Shown here: in pieces, positions 55,209 through 63,312 of the stretch
Layout of the letters: every line of letters begins with the position of its first letter
How positions within the stretch are numbered: position 1 is the stretch's first letter
NCBI GenBank assembly: GCA_900475325.1
Contig: LS483371.1
Location: 1,674,001 to 1,738,000, forward strand
Origin: Paucimonas lemoignei
GTDB taxonomy: Bacteria > Pseudomonadota > Gammaproteobacteria > Pseudomonadales > Pseudomonadaceae
Length of the DNA: 64,000 nucleotides
Direction: 5' to 3'
Made by a program: the position numbers and the translations under genes
Notes under the pieces: model-generated
The model's database searches: none
Told to the model about the DNA's origin: nothing
The model's input: only the letters and a program-made list of their open reading frames with translations

Positions 55209-55604
55209 ATGAATATTCAGTATGTTTTGACACATCTACAAGCCCGGTTACCTGATCTACTGGCTGTTTATCTGTTTGGGAGTCAGGCAAGCGGCCATGC
55301 CAATGCTGAAAGCGATCTGGATATCGCCGTGCTCGTGTCGAGCGTCATGGACCCTGTCGAGATATGGAGGCTAGCAGGTGAGATCGCGGACATCGTCGAT
55401 CTGCCGGTTGACTTGGTTGATCTGCGAGCAGCCTCTACGGTCATGCAATATCAGATTATTACCACGGGCCGTCGCCTCTGGGCTAAAAATGAAGCGGTAG
55501 GGGTCTTTGAAGCCTTTGTGCTCAGTGAGAAAACATCACTCGATACCGCCAGGTCGGGCCTGTTAGCGGATATTGAAATTGAAGGGATTGTTCATGGCCG
55601 ATGA
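55209..55604 (+). CDS. mntA: MntA-type nucleotidyltransferase antitoxin
   Basis: A 131-residue minimal nucleotidyltransferase. The active-site pattern G24-S25...D36-x-D38 (FGSQASGHANAESDLDIAV) and the downstream third-carboxylate region LPVDLVDLR (VDLVD) are intact. In the HEPN/MNT systems this protein adds AMP to the HEPN toxin's Tyr and neutralises it. Its last 11 bp overlap the hepT start. It lies inside the 1-kb segment bracketed by the tRNA-Ser repeats. Confidence 0.9.
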   Translation: MNIQYVLTHLQARLPDLLAVYLFGSQASGHANAESDLDIAVLVSSVMDPVEIWRLAGEIADIVDLPVDLVDLRAASTVMQYQIITTGRRLWAKNEAVGVFEAFVLSEKTSLDTARSGLLADIEIEGIVHGR

Positions 55605-56013
55605 CGTGCTAATAAATAAAGCAGCCTCTATCGAGCGGTGCGTTGCGAGGGTGAGGGAAGAGTACGACAAGGATCCCGTTACTTTTGAGCACGACTTCAC
55701 ACGACAAGATGCCGCGATTCTCAATATCCAGCGTGCTTGTGAGGCCGCGCTTGATATGGGACAGCATCTAATCCGGCGCGAACGACTGGGTGTCCCCCAA
55801 AGTGCTCGTGATGTCTTCGAACTGCTTCATCGCGGCGGATGGCTGGAGTCTTCATTGTTGCCGGTCATGAAAAATATGGTGGGGTTCAGGAATATCGCCG
55901 TGCATGAGTATCAGACGCTGCAGTTACCCATAACGGTGGCGATTATCACGCAGCACCTTGGTGATTTTGTTCTGTTCAGCTCGGCTATCTTGCGTAAGGA
56001 TGCTGCCACTTAA
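55594..56013 (+). CDS. hepT: HepT-type HEPN RNase toxin
   Basis: A 139-residue all-helical HEPN protein (DUF86). The catalytic RNase motif R-x4-H-x-Y is intact as R99-NIAV-H104-E-Y106 (FRNIAVHEYQ), in the expected place near the C-terminal third. Family members cleave RNA (tRNA 3' ends or mRNA) until AMPylated on the motif Tyr by MntA. Start at ATG 55594, within the mntA 3' end; a longer in-frame start (55573) is less likely. Confidence 0.9.
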   Translation: MADDVLINKAASIERCVARVREEYDKDPVTFEHDFTRQDAAILNIQRACEAALDMGQHLIRRERLGVPQSARDVFELLHRGGWLESSLLPVMKNMVGFRNIAVHEYQTLQLPITVAIITQHLGDFVLFSSAILRKDAAT

Positions 56014-56032
56014 GTTGGGATCTAACGCAGTT

Positions 56033-56058
56033 GGATTCGAAATCCGTTGTACTGGCGA
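56033..56058 (+). other. Candidate attR: exact 26-bp copy of tRNA-Ser segment
   Basis: Identical to 55029-55054 and in the same orientation; flanking bases on both sides are unrelated to the tRNA. It lies 20 bp after the hepT stop. The enclosed segment contains only the tRNA remainder, its terminator and mntA-hepT, with no integrase. Confidence 0.6.
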
Positions 56059-56208
56059 GGTGGAGTTGCGGCGCGAGAAATCGCAGGCAAAAGAAAAGCC
56101 CGCGATGGGGAGTCAACGGGCTTAAAGCATTAGGAGCTGTGGTTACCATACGGTGCGTCGCGTGAAAAAAACGTGAAGGATGTGCTGGATATAGAGATGT
56201 GACCTGCA

Positions 56209-56478
56209 TTATTTGTCCTGAATCGGGAAAACAAGAACGCGGTAATACGCCACGAGCCATCCGACAACAGTCCAGCCGAGTAGGAGATTCAGCTTGAAGA
56301 TCGAATTGCGAATCTCGACAGCATGGCCAGCGGCGCAAAGGGTAGGGTAGAGATACAGGCTTACTGCGCTGGAAATCAGCAGCACATTGGCCACTGTTGC
56401 CACGGGGCCTTCGCCGCTTTTGCAGAGGTAGCTGAGCGTGAGCAAAAGTATCAGCAGGACCAATCCGAAAATATGCAT
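56209..56478 (-). CDS. Superinfection-immunity-like small membrane protein (Imm_superinfect family)
   Basis: An 89-residue protein with three hydrophobic helices (about 3-20, 26-48 and 63-84). The C-terminal helix FKLNLLLGWTVVGWLVAYYRV fits the N-x-L-L-G-W-T-x-x-G-W signature of the PF14373 superinfection immunity proteins, named after phage T4 Imm, which blocks DNA entry of a second phage. A role in phage exclusion is only suggested. The 195 bp between hepT and this gene hold no frame. Confidence 0.65.
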   Translation of the reverse strand: MHIFGLVLLILLLTLSYLCKSGEGPVATVANVLLISSAVSLYLYPTLCAAGHAVEIRNSIFKLNLLLGWTVVGWLVAYYRVLVFPIQDK

Positions 56479-56759
56479 CGACAGCGCCTTCTAGAATTAT
56501 CTTCGCGCCATGAAGGCGTTCTGATATCACTATGGGCGTGCGCAACAAGAAACCCTGCCTCTAAAGAAACTATCGGGTCGATAGACGTAATGGTAAAGCT
56601 TGGACTTGACTAAGGCGCACTATGATCGACATCGAATCGCCTTAAGACTGCCTACTCTGGTAGAGCAGATACAAAAAGCCCGGCGCTTGGCCGGGCTTGG
56701 ATTCATGCCGCCATCATCCAGGCATGAGAATGGCGAGAGCCCGTAAGGCTAGGCCAAAG

Positions 56760-57323
56760 CTACTTGCTCTTGGCGCTTTTGATGTCGGAGATGATTTGCT
56801 TCGCAATCGCTTGCACCTGCTTCTGAGTCATTGCCGACATGACGCCTTCCCAGGCGGACGACGAAGTGTCATAAGTGCGGCTGCCGATCAGTTTTCCGGT
56901 ACTCAGGTCTGAGAAATTTGCAGTGGAATTCACCCACGCGTTACCCACCATCACGCCAGCGCCGTAACGAGCGCCTGGGGTCAGGTAGCGGAAGTTGGAC
57001 ACATTGACTGTGATGCCCACGCCTTGCGAATTGCCCTGATTCATACTTTGAGCCTCTTTCAGGCTGTAACCCGCATTCACCGCTTCGGCCTTTAAAGCTT
57101 CACTCCAGTCGCTCTTCAGGAGTGGCCAGTCGTCGTTGTGTAAGACCTTTTCGTTGCCCGTGAAACTGACCACAAGGTTCTGTTTTGCAGACTCTTGAAT
57201 GACGAGTGACGCACCGCCTCCTGATTTCACAGACGCGGCGCAACCGCTTAGCATTGCGACGCCAATGGCGCATGAAAGAGCGAAGGGTAGGCCAGATTTT
57301 TTCACGTGAATTTCCGTATCCAT
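56760..57323 (-). CDS. DUF4410-like lipoprotein
   Basis: A 187-residue protein with a signal peptide ending at the lipobox MLSG-C28, followed by a soluble domain of the DUF4410 type (VSFTGNEKVLHNDDW; GVGITVNVSNFRYLTPGARYGAG; DLSTGKLIGSRTYDTS). These are outer-membrane lipoproteins of unknown role, often found near variable regions. The ATG at 57323 lacks a strong ribosome-binding site, but later starts would remove the signal sequence. Confidence 0.7.
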   Translation of the reverse strand: MDTEIHVKKSGLPFALSCAIGVAMLSGCAASVKSGGGASLVIQESAKQNLVVSFTGNEKVLHNDDWPLLKSDWSEALKAEAVNAGYSLKEAQSMNQGNSQGVGITVNVSNFRYLTPGARYGAGVMVGNAWVNSTANFSDLSTGKLIGSRTYDTSSSAWEGVMSAMTQKQVQAIAKQIISDIKSAKSK

Positions 57324-57365
57324 TAAGGTTGATCGGTAACTGTAGGTTGCCCTGGCGCGAGTTTT

Positions 57366-57500
57366 TCACTCGCTCGACACCAGAGCCTCTTCGTATTCAT
57401 TGATGAACTGCGGCAATCCGTAGCCCAATACCGCGCACAGGTCTCGAAGCTGAATCAGGTCCAGCCGACGTTGGGATTGATGGCTGATCCTGGAGCGATT
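57366..57500 (-). pseudogene. Remnant of an XRE-type helix-turn-helix regulator (C-terminal 44 codons)
   Basis: A minus-strand frame without a start codon encodes about 44 residues, including SQRRLDLIQLRDLCAVLG and PQFINEYEEAL. This matches the end of small Cro/C1-type HTH proteins (typically ...ERRLDxIxLxxLCxxLG...). A stop codon lies immediately upstream and there is no N-terminal half, so only a stump remains. It is consistent with decayed mobile or toxin-antitoxin material. Confidence 0.55.
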
Positions 57501-57589
57501 TCATATTGACGGAGGCCAGGTTGCCAAAGCCCGAATTGTTGAGCATTGTGCCAACGCAGAGGCGTACGCCATCCATCAAAGGACACTCA

Positions 57590-58096
57590 ATGCTAATCGT
57601 TTTCAGCGGCCTGCCTGGCACCGGGAAAACCACTATCGCCAAACACCTCGCCGCTCAGACAGGTGCCGTTTATCTACGAATCGACACGATTGAGCAAGCA
57701 ATTCGAAACTCCGGCGCGCTTGCAGGAGACGTTGGGCGCAGTGGCTATCGGGTCGCTAATGAGCTTGCCCGGGATAATCTTCTTCCAGGTCGAAAGGTCA
57801 TCGTTGACTGCGTCAATCCGGTCATGGAAAGCCGGGTCGCGTGGAACGATATCGCCTCAGACTCTGGCTGTCGATTAGTTGATATTCAGGTGATTTGCTC
57901 TGATGTACATGAACACCGGCGCCGCGTAGAAACAAGGACGGCTGATATTCCCGGGCTGACACCGCCTACCTGGGAATCTGTACTGAACCATGAGTATGAG
58001 CCGTGGGTGGGCGCTCCCTTTTGCATCGACACAGCTTTGACGTCTCCTTCGCAGGCAGTGGTGATGATTACCGAACGATTCCTGGCTCATGAGTAA
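57590..58096 (+). CDS. Small P-loop kinase (AAA_33/zeta-toxin-like)
   Basis: A 168-residue protein with Walker A GLPGTGKTT at 7-15, an AVYLRIDTIEQAIR block (kinase lid or substrate-binding region), VIVDCVNPV as a Walker-B-like strand, and RRRVETR as a lid with arginines. This is the layout of small-molecule kinases of the AAA_33 family, which also covers zeta toxins; there is no antitoxin next to it. AAAGGA upstream of the ATG at 57590. The substrate is unknown. Confidence 0.78.
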   Translation: MLIVFSGLPGTGKTTIAKHLAAQTGAVYLRIDTIEQAIRNSGALAGDVGRSGYRVANELARDNLLPGRKVIVDCVNPVMESRVAWNDIASDSGCRLVDIQVICSDVHEHRRRVETRTADIPGLTPPTWESVLNHEYEPWVGAPFCIDTALTSPSQAVVMITERFLAHE

Positions 58097-58127
58097 TGGC
58101 AGCTAGCAGTCCAGGATCACCGCCCAT

Positions 58128-58154
58128 AAAAAAGCCCCGCATCTACGGGGCTTT
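58128..58154. terminator. Bidirectional terminator between kinase and MFS genes
   Basis: AAAAAAGCCCCG-CATCTA-CGGGGCTTTCT; A6 on the left serves the minus-strand MFS gene, and the right side has only a short T-run. Confidence 0.8.
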
Positions 58155-58172
58155 CTCATTTCTAAAACCAGA

Positions 58173-59399
58173 TCAGGCCGGCTGCGCCTCCAGGCTGTTG
58201 CTGATGTTGCGCCCCAGCACCAGCACCGTCACAAACCCGCAGCCCACCAACGCTGTGGCGAGGCTGAGCAGCATGGCGTTGCCCAGTTGGTCGACGATCA
58301 TCCCGCCGAAGAACGAGCCCAGAGCGATGATCACCTGGAACAGGGCGACGAATAGCGGCATGCCGCGTTCGACGTCCTTGGGGGCCACGACGAACATCCA
58401 GATGCTGGCGCAGGCCGGGAAGGCGCCGAAGGCGAAGCCCCAGAGGCCGATCAGCATTACGGCGCCGGTCATGTGGGTGGCGAAGTAGGGGAACAGGGCG
58501 GTGCTGGTGCCGATCATCAGCGCCACCAGCATCAGGGTGTAACGCACACTGCGGTTGGCGGCGAAACCGGCAAAAATGTTACCCGCCACGCCAGCGATAC
58601 CGAAGAGCAACAGCAGCGAGCCAATGGTTGGGCCGTCGAAGCCAGAGCTGTATTTGAAGAAAGGTGCGACATAGGTGTACGCGGCGAAGTGCGCCAGACC
58701 GATGAGCAATACCGCGATCAAGCCGACCCGAGCCCGTGGGTTGTAAAACAGTGCAGGCAGATCCTTGATACGAATGGCCTTTTCCGGCTTGAGCTCCGGG
58801 AGCAGGAAAATCTGCGCCAGTAGCACCGGGATGCCCATCAGGGCGGTGGCCAGGAAGGTCATGCGCCAGCCCATCAAACCACTCAGCCAAGTGCCAACAG
58901 GCACGCCCAGCACGGTGGCCAGCGTGACGCCGACCATGATGATCGAGGTGGCCTGGGCCACGCCCACGCCCTTGGGTGCCAGCCTGCCGCTCAGGGCGAT
59001 GGCCGTGGCCCAGAAGCCGCCGATGCTGATGCCCAGCAGTACGCGACCCACCAGCAGCAGGTTGAAGTCGCTGGCGAAAGCGACGACAGAGTTGGCGATG
59101 ATCATGATCAGCGTCAGGCCGATCAGCAGAAAACGGCGGTCCATGCCGCGAATGCCGACCGACAGCAACGGGGCGGCGAGGGCAGCCATGATGCCGGGCA
59201 GGGTCACCATCAGGCCGGCACGGCCAGCACTGATGCCCAGGTCGCTGGCGACATCGTTGAGTACGCCTACCGGGAGGAATTCACTGGTCACCAGAGCGAA
59301 GGCGCCCACGGCGACCGAAAGAATCGCCAGCCATTGCTGTTTGACGCTTCGCTGATTAGGTTCGGGTAGGCCGCTAGGGGCCTGGCTTGCGCTTGGCAT
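58173..59399 (-). CDS. MFS transporter (DHA1 family, sugar/nucleoside-efflux type)
   Basis: A 408-residue, 12-helix major facilitator. VLLGISIGGFWATAIALSGRL at about 106-126 and FGIAGVAGNIFAGFAANR in the second half are typical of the AraJ/SotB/NepI-like DHA1 exporters. Start at 59399 (MPSASQAPSG); the extra upstream frame has no support. The substrate is not predictable. Confidence 0.88.
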   Translation of the reverse strand: MPSASQAPSGLPEPNQRSVKQQWLAILSVAVGAFALVTSEFLPVGVLNDVASDLGISAGRAGLMVTLPGIMAALAAPLLSVGIRGMDRRFLLIGLTLIMIIANSVVAFASDFNLLLVGRVLLGISIGGFWATAIALSGRLAPKGVGVAQATSIIMVGVTLATVLGVPVGTWLSGLMGWRMTFLATALMGIPVLLAQIFLLPELKPEKAIRIKDLPALFYNPRARVGLIAVLLIGLAHFAAYTYVAPFFKYSSGFDGPTIGSLLLLFGIAGVAGNIFAGFAANRSVRYTLMLVALMIGTSTALFPYFATHMTGAVMLIGLWGFAFGAFPACASIWMFVVAPKDVERGMPLFVALFQVIIALGSFFGGMIVDQLGNAMLLSLATALVGCGFVTVLVLGRNISNSLEAQPA

Positions 59400-59941
59400 A
59401 TCTGGAGTTCCGGGGTGAAGGTCGCCTGAAACCAGGCGAAGGGGAAATTTGAGGGCGATTATAGGAACCGGTGCCGACAATCGGGCAGGCGGTCGTTTCG
59501 ATAGTAATCATCAGTGCAATCGATGCGTTGCTGTCTGACTTGATCATGTTGGTCTTCGTTCGTTCTCAGGTGCCTGGAAAACAGCCTCTTTCGTGTTGTA
59601 AGTCTCATGAATGAGGTGAGCCATTGGTTTGCGTGCGCATGAAAATACCACGGACCTGATCCACTGCCTTGGCGACTGTCGTAACTTCAGATTGCTCCTA
59701 CAGATGAGTGGGATTCCCTGTAGGAATTGTCCAGATTTACGTTGGCGCTGCCCGAATTGCCATCGTCGTGACCGAGTTCGAACATCGCTTTAGCGAGGAT
59801 TGACAGCCAAAAGTGTGAGCAGTAACTATCTACCGCAGCGGCCAAATGGAATTGGCGGAAAATGAGCGTTCAGCCCCGCAGATACTGTCCAGGGCACGTT
59901 CAGAGCGACGAATAATTCGGTGCTCATTTCAGGAAAAGTCC
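59400..59941. other. 542-bp intergenic region, mostly featureless
   Basis: A divergent region between the MFS gene and a small membrane protein gene. Around 59695-59740 there is a degenerate class C REP-like inverted pair (GCTCCTACAGATG ... CCCTGTAGGAATTG). I see nothing else. Confidence 0.5.
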
Positions 59942-60202
59942 ATGCAGGAAAACGCTATGAGTGATGTCGAGATCGAAAAAACCCAAGCTGAGATCAACAA
60001 GATGGTACTTGAAGCGATCAAGCTATCTCTTGAGGCTGACAAGCTTGGTAGTGAGAAGCATAAGCTCATTGCCGAGGCGGAAAAGCTCAAAGCTGAAGCT
60101 GGCAAAATGAGTCTCGAAATATTCTGGTACCCCGTTGTCATTGCTATCGGCATGTTTGGCGCGGCGGCCACTGTAACCGCGCTGATCATCAAATTTCTGT
60201 GA
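59942..60202 (+). CDS. Small coiled-coil protein with C-terminal membrane anchor
   Basis: An 86-residue protein. Residues 7-56 are a continuous charged helix with a heptad-like pattern (EKTQAEINKMVLEAIKLSLE, then EKHKLIAEAEKLKAEAGKMS). A single transmembrane helix follows (FWYPVVIAIGMFGAAATVTALIIKFL, shown in two parts: FWYPVVIAIG and MFGAAATVTALIIKFL). Start at 59942 with AGGAA upstream. Proteins of this build occur in plasmids, phages and enterobacterial accessory regions, without known function. The topology suggests a tail-anchored cytosolic coiled coil. Confidence 0.7.
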   Translation: MQENAMSDVEIEKTQAEINKMVLEAIKLSLEADKLGSEKHKLIAEAEKLKAEAGKMSLEIFWYPVVIAIGMFGAAATVTALIIKFL

Positions 60203-60340
60203 GCCCCGGCCGCGCCGATGCTCGGCTCCCCGGATTAAAGCGTTCATCAAGCCGGAACACCTCATAAAGGATGTTGACCTGCGAGCCAGACGCGCCTGTA
60301 GAATGCGACGCGTTTTCATTTGTAAGGATTAAAGGGATTT

Positions 60341-62203
60341 ATGCGCTCTCAAAAGGTTTTATCCAGTCGCTGGTTGTTTGGCGTCCTGGGGTTTTTCTGC
60401 TTAATGGGCAATGCTTATGCCAACGCTGACGGCAACGATCTGTCGGTGACCCTCGAGAAGCTGATTCAGCGCACTGTCGTCAATGACGATGGCAGTTTCA
60501 TCATGACCGCCGAGACGGTGATGCTGATCAATGAAGAGCGCGGCATTCAGGCTCAGGCCCAGCGTTCGTTGAGCTATAACCGCACCCTGGAAACTCTGGA
60601 GGTCACCGAGGCCTACACCCAGAAGCCGGACGGTCGCAAGGTGCTGGTCAAGGCCGCCGACATCAAGGAGCAGCAAGAGCCGGCGTCAGCCAATGCGCCG
60701 ATGTTCATGGACACGCTGGTCAAGGTCGTGGTCTTTCCCGAGGTGGCGGTGGGTGACAGGCTGGTGCTTGGCTACAAAAAACATCGCACTACGCCCCTGC
60801 TTCCAGGCCAGTTTGAAGATATTTCCAGTGCCTGGTTCTATCCCGCCAAGCAGTTCACGCTGATTTACGACTTGCCGGAAGGGAAGCCGTTGTACGCCGA
60901 TGCCCGTGGCTTCAAGTTGGTCGAGGAGCCTGCGAGCGCAGGCCGCAAAGTCTATCGGTGGGACTATGTGCAGAGTGACAAGGCGCGTTTAGAGCGAGGC
61001 GCGGTTTCGTATCTGGATTACGGTCAATTCCTGGCGGTTTCGACTTTTTCGGACTTCGTCGAGTTTGGCAAAGCCTACGACCAGAGAGCGCGTGCCAGCG
61101 TGACGCCTGAGGTCGCTCAGTTGGCGAAGAGCCTGACCGCCAAACTCGATACGCCGCGTGCGAAGGCCATCGCGCTTAACGACTGGGTTCGCAAGAACAT
61201 CCGCTACGTTGCCGTGTTCGTAGGGGCAGGCTCGGTGGTGCCCCACCCAGTGGATGCGATCCTGGCCAATCGTTATGGGGATTGCAAAGACCACGTCGCC
61301 TTGCTGGAGGCATTGCTTGCGTCGGTAGGGCTTGAAAGCAGCCCCGCGCTGATCAACCTGGGTAACGCCTACACCCTGCCGAAGGTGCCGACCCTGGGTG
61401 TCATCAATCATGTCATCACCTATATACTCAGCCTGGATCTGTATCTGGATTCGACCGTTCCCGCTATCGCCGGTGGCTACTTGCCGGTTCCGGATCTGGA
61501 TAAACCGGTGGTTCTGACCCGGCTGGGCAAGCTCGCCCGTACGCCTGCTACGCAGAGTGGGGGGCTTAAAAACCTGATTACCTACACGATCGACGCATCA
61601 GGCGGGGCTGATTTTGTTCAGTTGTCGAGCATCTCAGGGTGGGCCGCAGAGTTGAATCGCTACGTCCTGAAGTCGATGAAGGCGTCGGATCGCAATCAAC
61701 TGATTCAACGAGCCTTTGCCGCGTATGGTCAGTCGGCTAGCGGAGTGCTGGACACTAAAGAGCTTGATGGAACGGGCGATGAGTATTCGATGGCAGTGAC
61801 CGGTCGCACCCAGAATCTGGTCAACTTGCCAGGCCCGATCGGCGTACCAACCATCAGCAGCTTCTCCGGAGGTATTGCCGACAACGTTTTTGCCTTTGTA
61901 TCGGAAAGCGTGCGCAACCAGGGCTTCACCTGCATCTCGGGCAAAAGCGAAGAAGAGGCGCGTTTCGAATTTCCCGCCAGCGTTCAAGTGCTGGCTACGC
62001 CCAAACCGATGTCGCTCAAGCAGGGCAACTTTGACTACAGCTCAACGTATGAGCAGCAAGGGAACGTTGTCGTTCTCAAACGAAGCTATGCCTTCACTCA
62101 TCCTGCGGCGGTCTGCACCCCGGAGGACTTCGAGACCATGAAGCCGTCCATCGATGCCATGGTCAACGACCTGAAAGGTCAGATCATCGTCCGCACGATC
62201 TAA
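60341..62203 (+). CDS. DUF3857/transglutaminase-like periplasmic protein
   Basis: A 620-residue secreted protein: signal peptide (residues about 12-28, ending AYA), an N-terminal DUF3857 domain (about 35-240), a transglutaminase-core domain with the Cys-His-Asp triad (C315 in RYGDCKDHVALLEALL; H357 in VINHVITYI; Asp in LDLYLDS), and a C-terminal DUF2569-like or beta domain. In most bacteria this architecture is a protease or peptidoglycan-linked amidase of unknown substrate. GGATTAAAGG lies upstream of the ATG. Confidence 0.85.
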   Translation: MRSQKVLSSRWLFGVLGFFCLMGNAYANADGNDLSVTLEKLIQRTVVNDDGSFIMTAETVMLINEERGIQAQAQRSLSYNRTLETLEVTEAYTQKPDGRKVLVKAADIKEQQEPASANAPMFMDTLVKVVVFPEVAVGDRLVLGYKKHRTTPLLPGQFEDISSAWFYPAKQFTLIYDLPEGKPLYADARGFKLVEEPASAGRKVYRWDYVQSDKARLERGAVSYLDYGQFLAVSTFSDFVEFGKAYDQRARASVTPEVAQLAKSLTAKLDTPRAKAIALNDWVRKNIRYVAVFVGAGSVVPHPVDAILANRYGDCKDHVALLEALLASVGLESSPALINLGNAYTLPKVPTLGVINHVITYILSLDLYLDSTVPAIAGGYLPVPDLDKPVVLTRLGKLARTPATQSGGLKNLITYTIDASGGADFVQLSSISGWAAELNRYVLKSMKASDRNQLIQRAFAAYGQSASGVLDTKELDGTGDEYSMAVTGRTQNLVNLPGPIGVPTISSFSGGIADNVFAFVSESVRNQGFTCISGKSEEEARFEFPASVQVLATPKPMSLKQGNFDYSSTYEQQGNVVVLKRSYAFTHPAAVCTPEDFETMKPSIDAMVNDLKGQIIVRTI

Positions 62204-62218
62204 CCGCCGCTCCCCACT

Positions 62219-62245
62219 TTGATGCGGGTTTCAAACCCGCATCAA
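62219..62245. terminator. Convergent hairpin at the end of the transglutaminase and HAD genes
   Basis: TTGATGCGGGTTT-C-AAACCCGCATCAA, a perfect 13-bp palindrome that overlaps the stop codon of the HAD gene. It has no clear T-run. Confidence 0.65.
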
Positions 62246-62881
62246 TCCCAACCCCTCTGCATCCACGACCACCGTCACCCCTTCATAGTTCGCCAACGTC
62301 CCATGCGGCGTGTCCAGCTCATGCCCGTGGGTCGCAGTAATCACCATCACGCTGGCGCCTGCTGCTTCTGCGGCGGCGATGCCGGCGGGTGCGTCTTCGA
62401 ACACCAGGCAGTCTTTGGGGACGACGCCCAGGCGTTTGGCCGCGAGCAGGAAGCAGTCAGGCGAGGGTTTGCCCTGGCTGACGTCTTCGGACGTGACGAT
62501 GTTGATCGGCAGTTCCAGACCCGCGGCTTTAAGACGGGCTTCGGCCAAGGCGAGCGGCGCGGAGGTGACGATGGCCCAGCGTTCCGGGGGCAATGAAGCG
62601 AGGAGGCGGGCGGCGCCAGGGACTTCAAACACGCCTTGCACGTCGTCTATTTCGGCCTGTGAAATAGCGGCTGCTTCCCGCTCAGGGTCGACGCCCGCCA
62701 GGTTCAGGTTGCGAATAGTGTCGATGCAACGCACGCCGTGGATGGTTGGCAGAAAAGTCATGACATCCAGCCCATGCTTCTGCGCCCAATGACTCCAGAC
62801 TCTTTCGGCGGCGACGATGGAATTGAGCAGCGTGCCGTCCATGTCGAACAGAAATGCAGAGAAGCGTCGGTTGGTGAGCAT
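62231..62881 (-). CDS. HAD-family phosphatase (sugar phosphatase YfbT/GS1-like)
   Basis: A 216-residue HAD hydrolase of subclass IA. Motif I FLFDMDGTLLNS (nucleophile D12, acid D14), motif II IVTSAP, motif III K in GKPSPDCFLLAAKRLG, motif IV VFEDAPAGIAAA. This pattern is shared by YfbT/DOG-type sugar phosphatases and beta-phosphoglucomutases. The exact sugar phosphate is unknown. Confidence 0.88.
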   Translation of the reverse strand: MLTNRRFSAFLFDMDGTLLNSIVAAERVWSHWAQKHGLDVMTFLPTIHGVRCIDTIRNLNLAGVDPEREAAAISQAEIDDVQGVFEVPGAARLLASLPPERWAIVTSAPLALAEARLKAAGLELPINIVTSEDVSQGKPSPDCFLLAAKRLGVVPKDCLVFEDAPAGIAAAEAAGASVMVITATHGHELDTPHGTLANYEGVTVVVDAEGLGLMRV

Positions 62882-63312
62882 GGGTTACCTCGGTTGGAAG
62901 TGGTTTTCTTGAATCATATGACATATGGGGGAAGGGCTTGCTTGCGCTGAACCACGTCGCGTTACTCCTGGAAGATCCGGATCTCTCCGGGTGCCCGCAA
63001 CGCATCTGGATAAACGTTAACGCCTGCCTGGGCGCCCACAGGAAGGCATTTCAGTTTGATTAACATATTCAGTCACAAATCTGCGTGTACCCAATAGCAA
63101 CAGGCGCCGCGACTTCCTTTTTTTGCCATCCATTCGCCATGTAGTAGCGGCAAATTGTCGCAACACGATTTTGCGCGAGTAAGATGTGCACCTTGATTTC
63201 ACGACCCCGATTTTTCGGGGCTGGCCCTGATGCGCTCTGCAAGGAGATTCCGGATGCCGGCCTCGGTTGTACGGACTGAATACGAGTAGACGAGAAAAGG
63301 CGATAACTGAAA
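62882..63312. other. 431-bp divergent region upstream of malic enzyme
   Basis: A space between divergent HAD and malic-enzyme starts. A small hairpin CCCCGA-TTTT-TCGGGG (63205-63220) lies about 100 bp upstream of the malic enzyme gene. No other element or frame is evident. Confidence 0.4.

Noticed and set aside
54903-55235. Minus-strand frame reading through tRNA-Ser (peptide with GIRTLGTVASTTDFES)
   Set aside because: This is the well-known spurious translation of the antisense of tRNA-Ser genes.
56033-56058. Second tRNA-Ser gene
   Set aside because: Only 26 bp match; there are no acceptor or D/T arms, so it is a repeat and not a gene.
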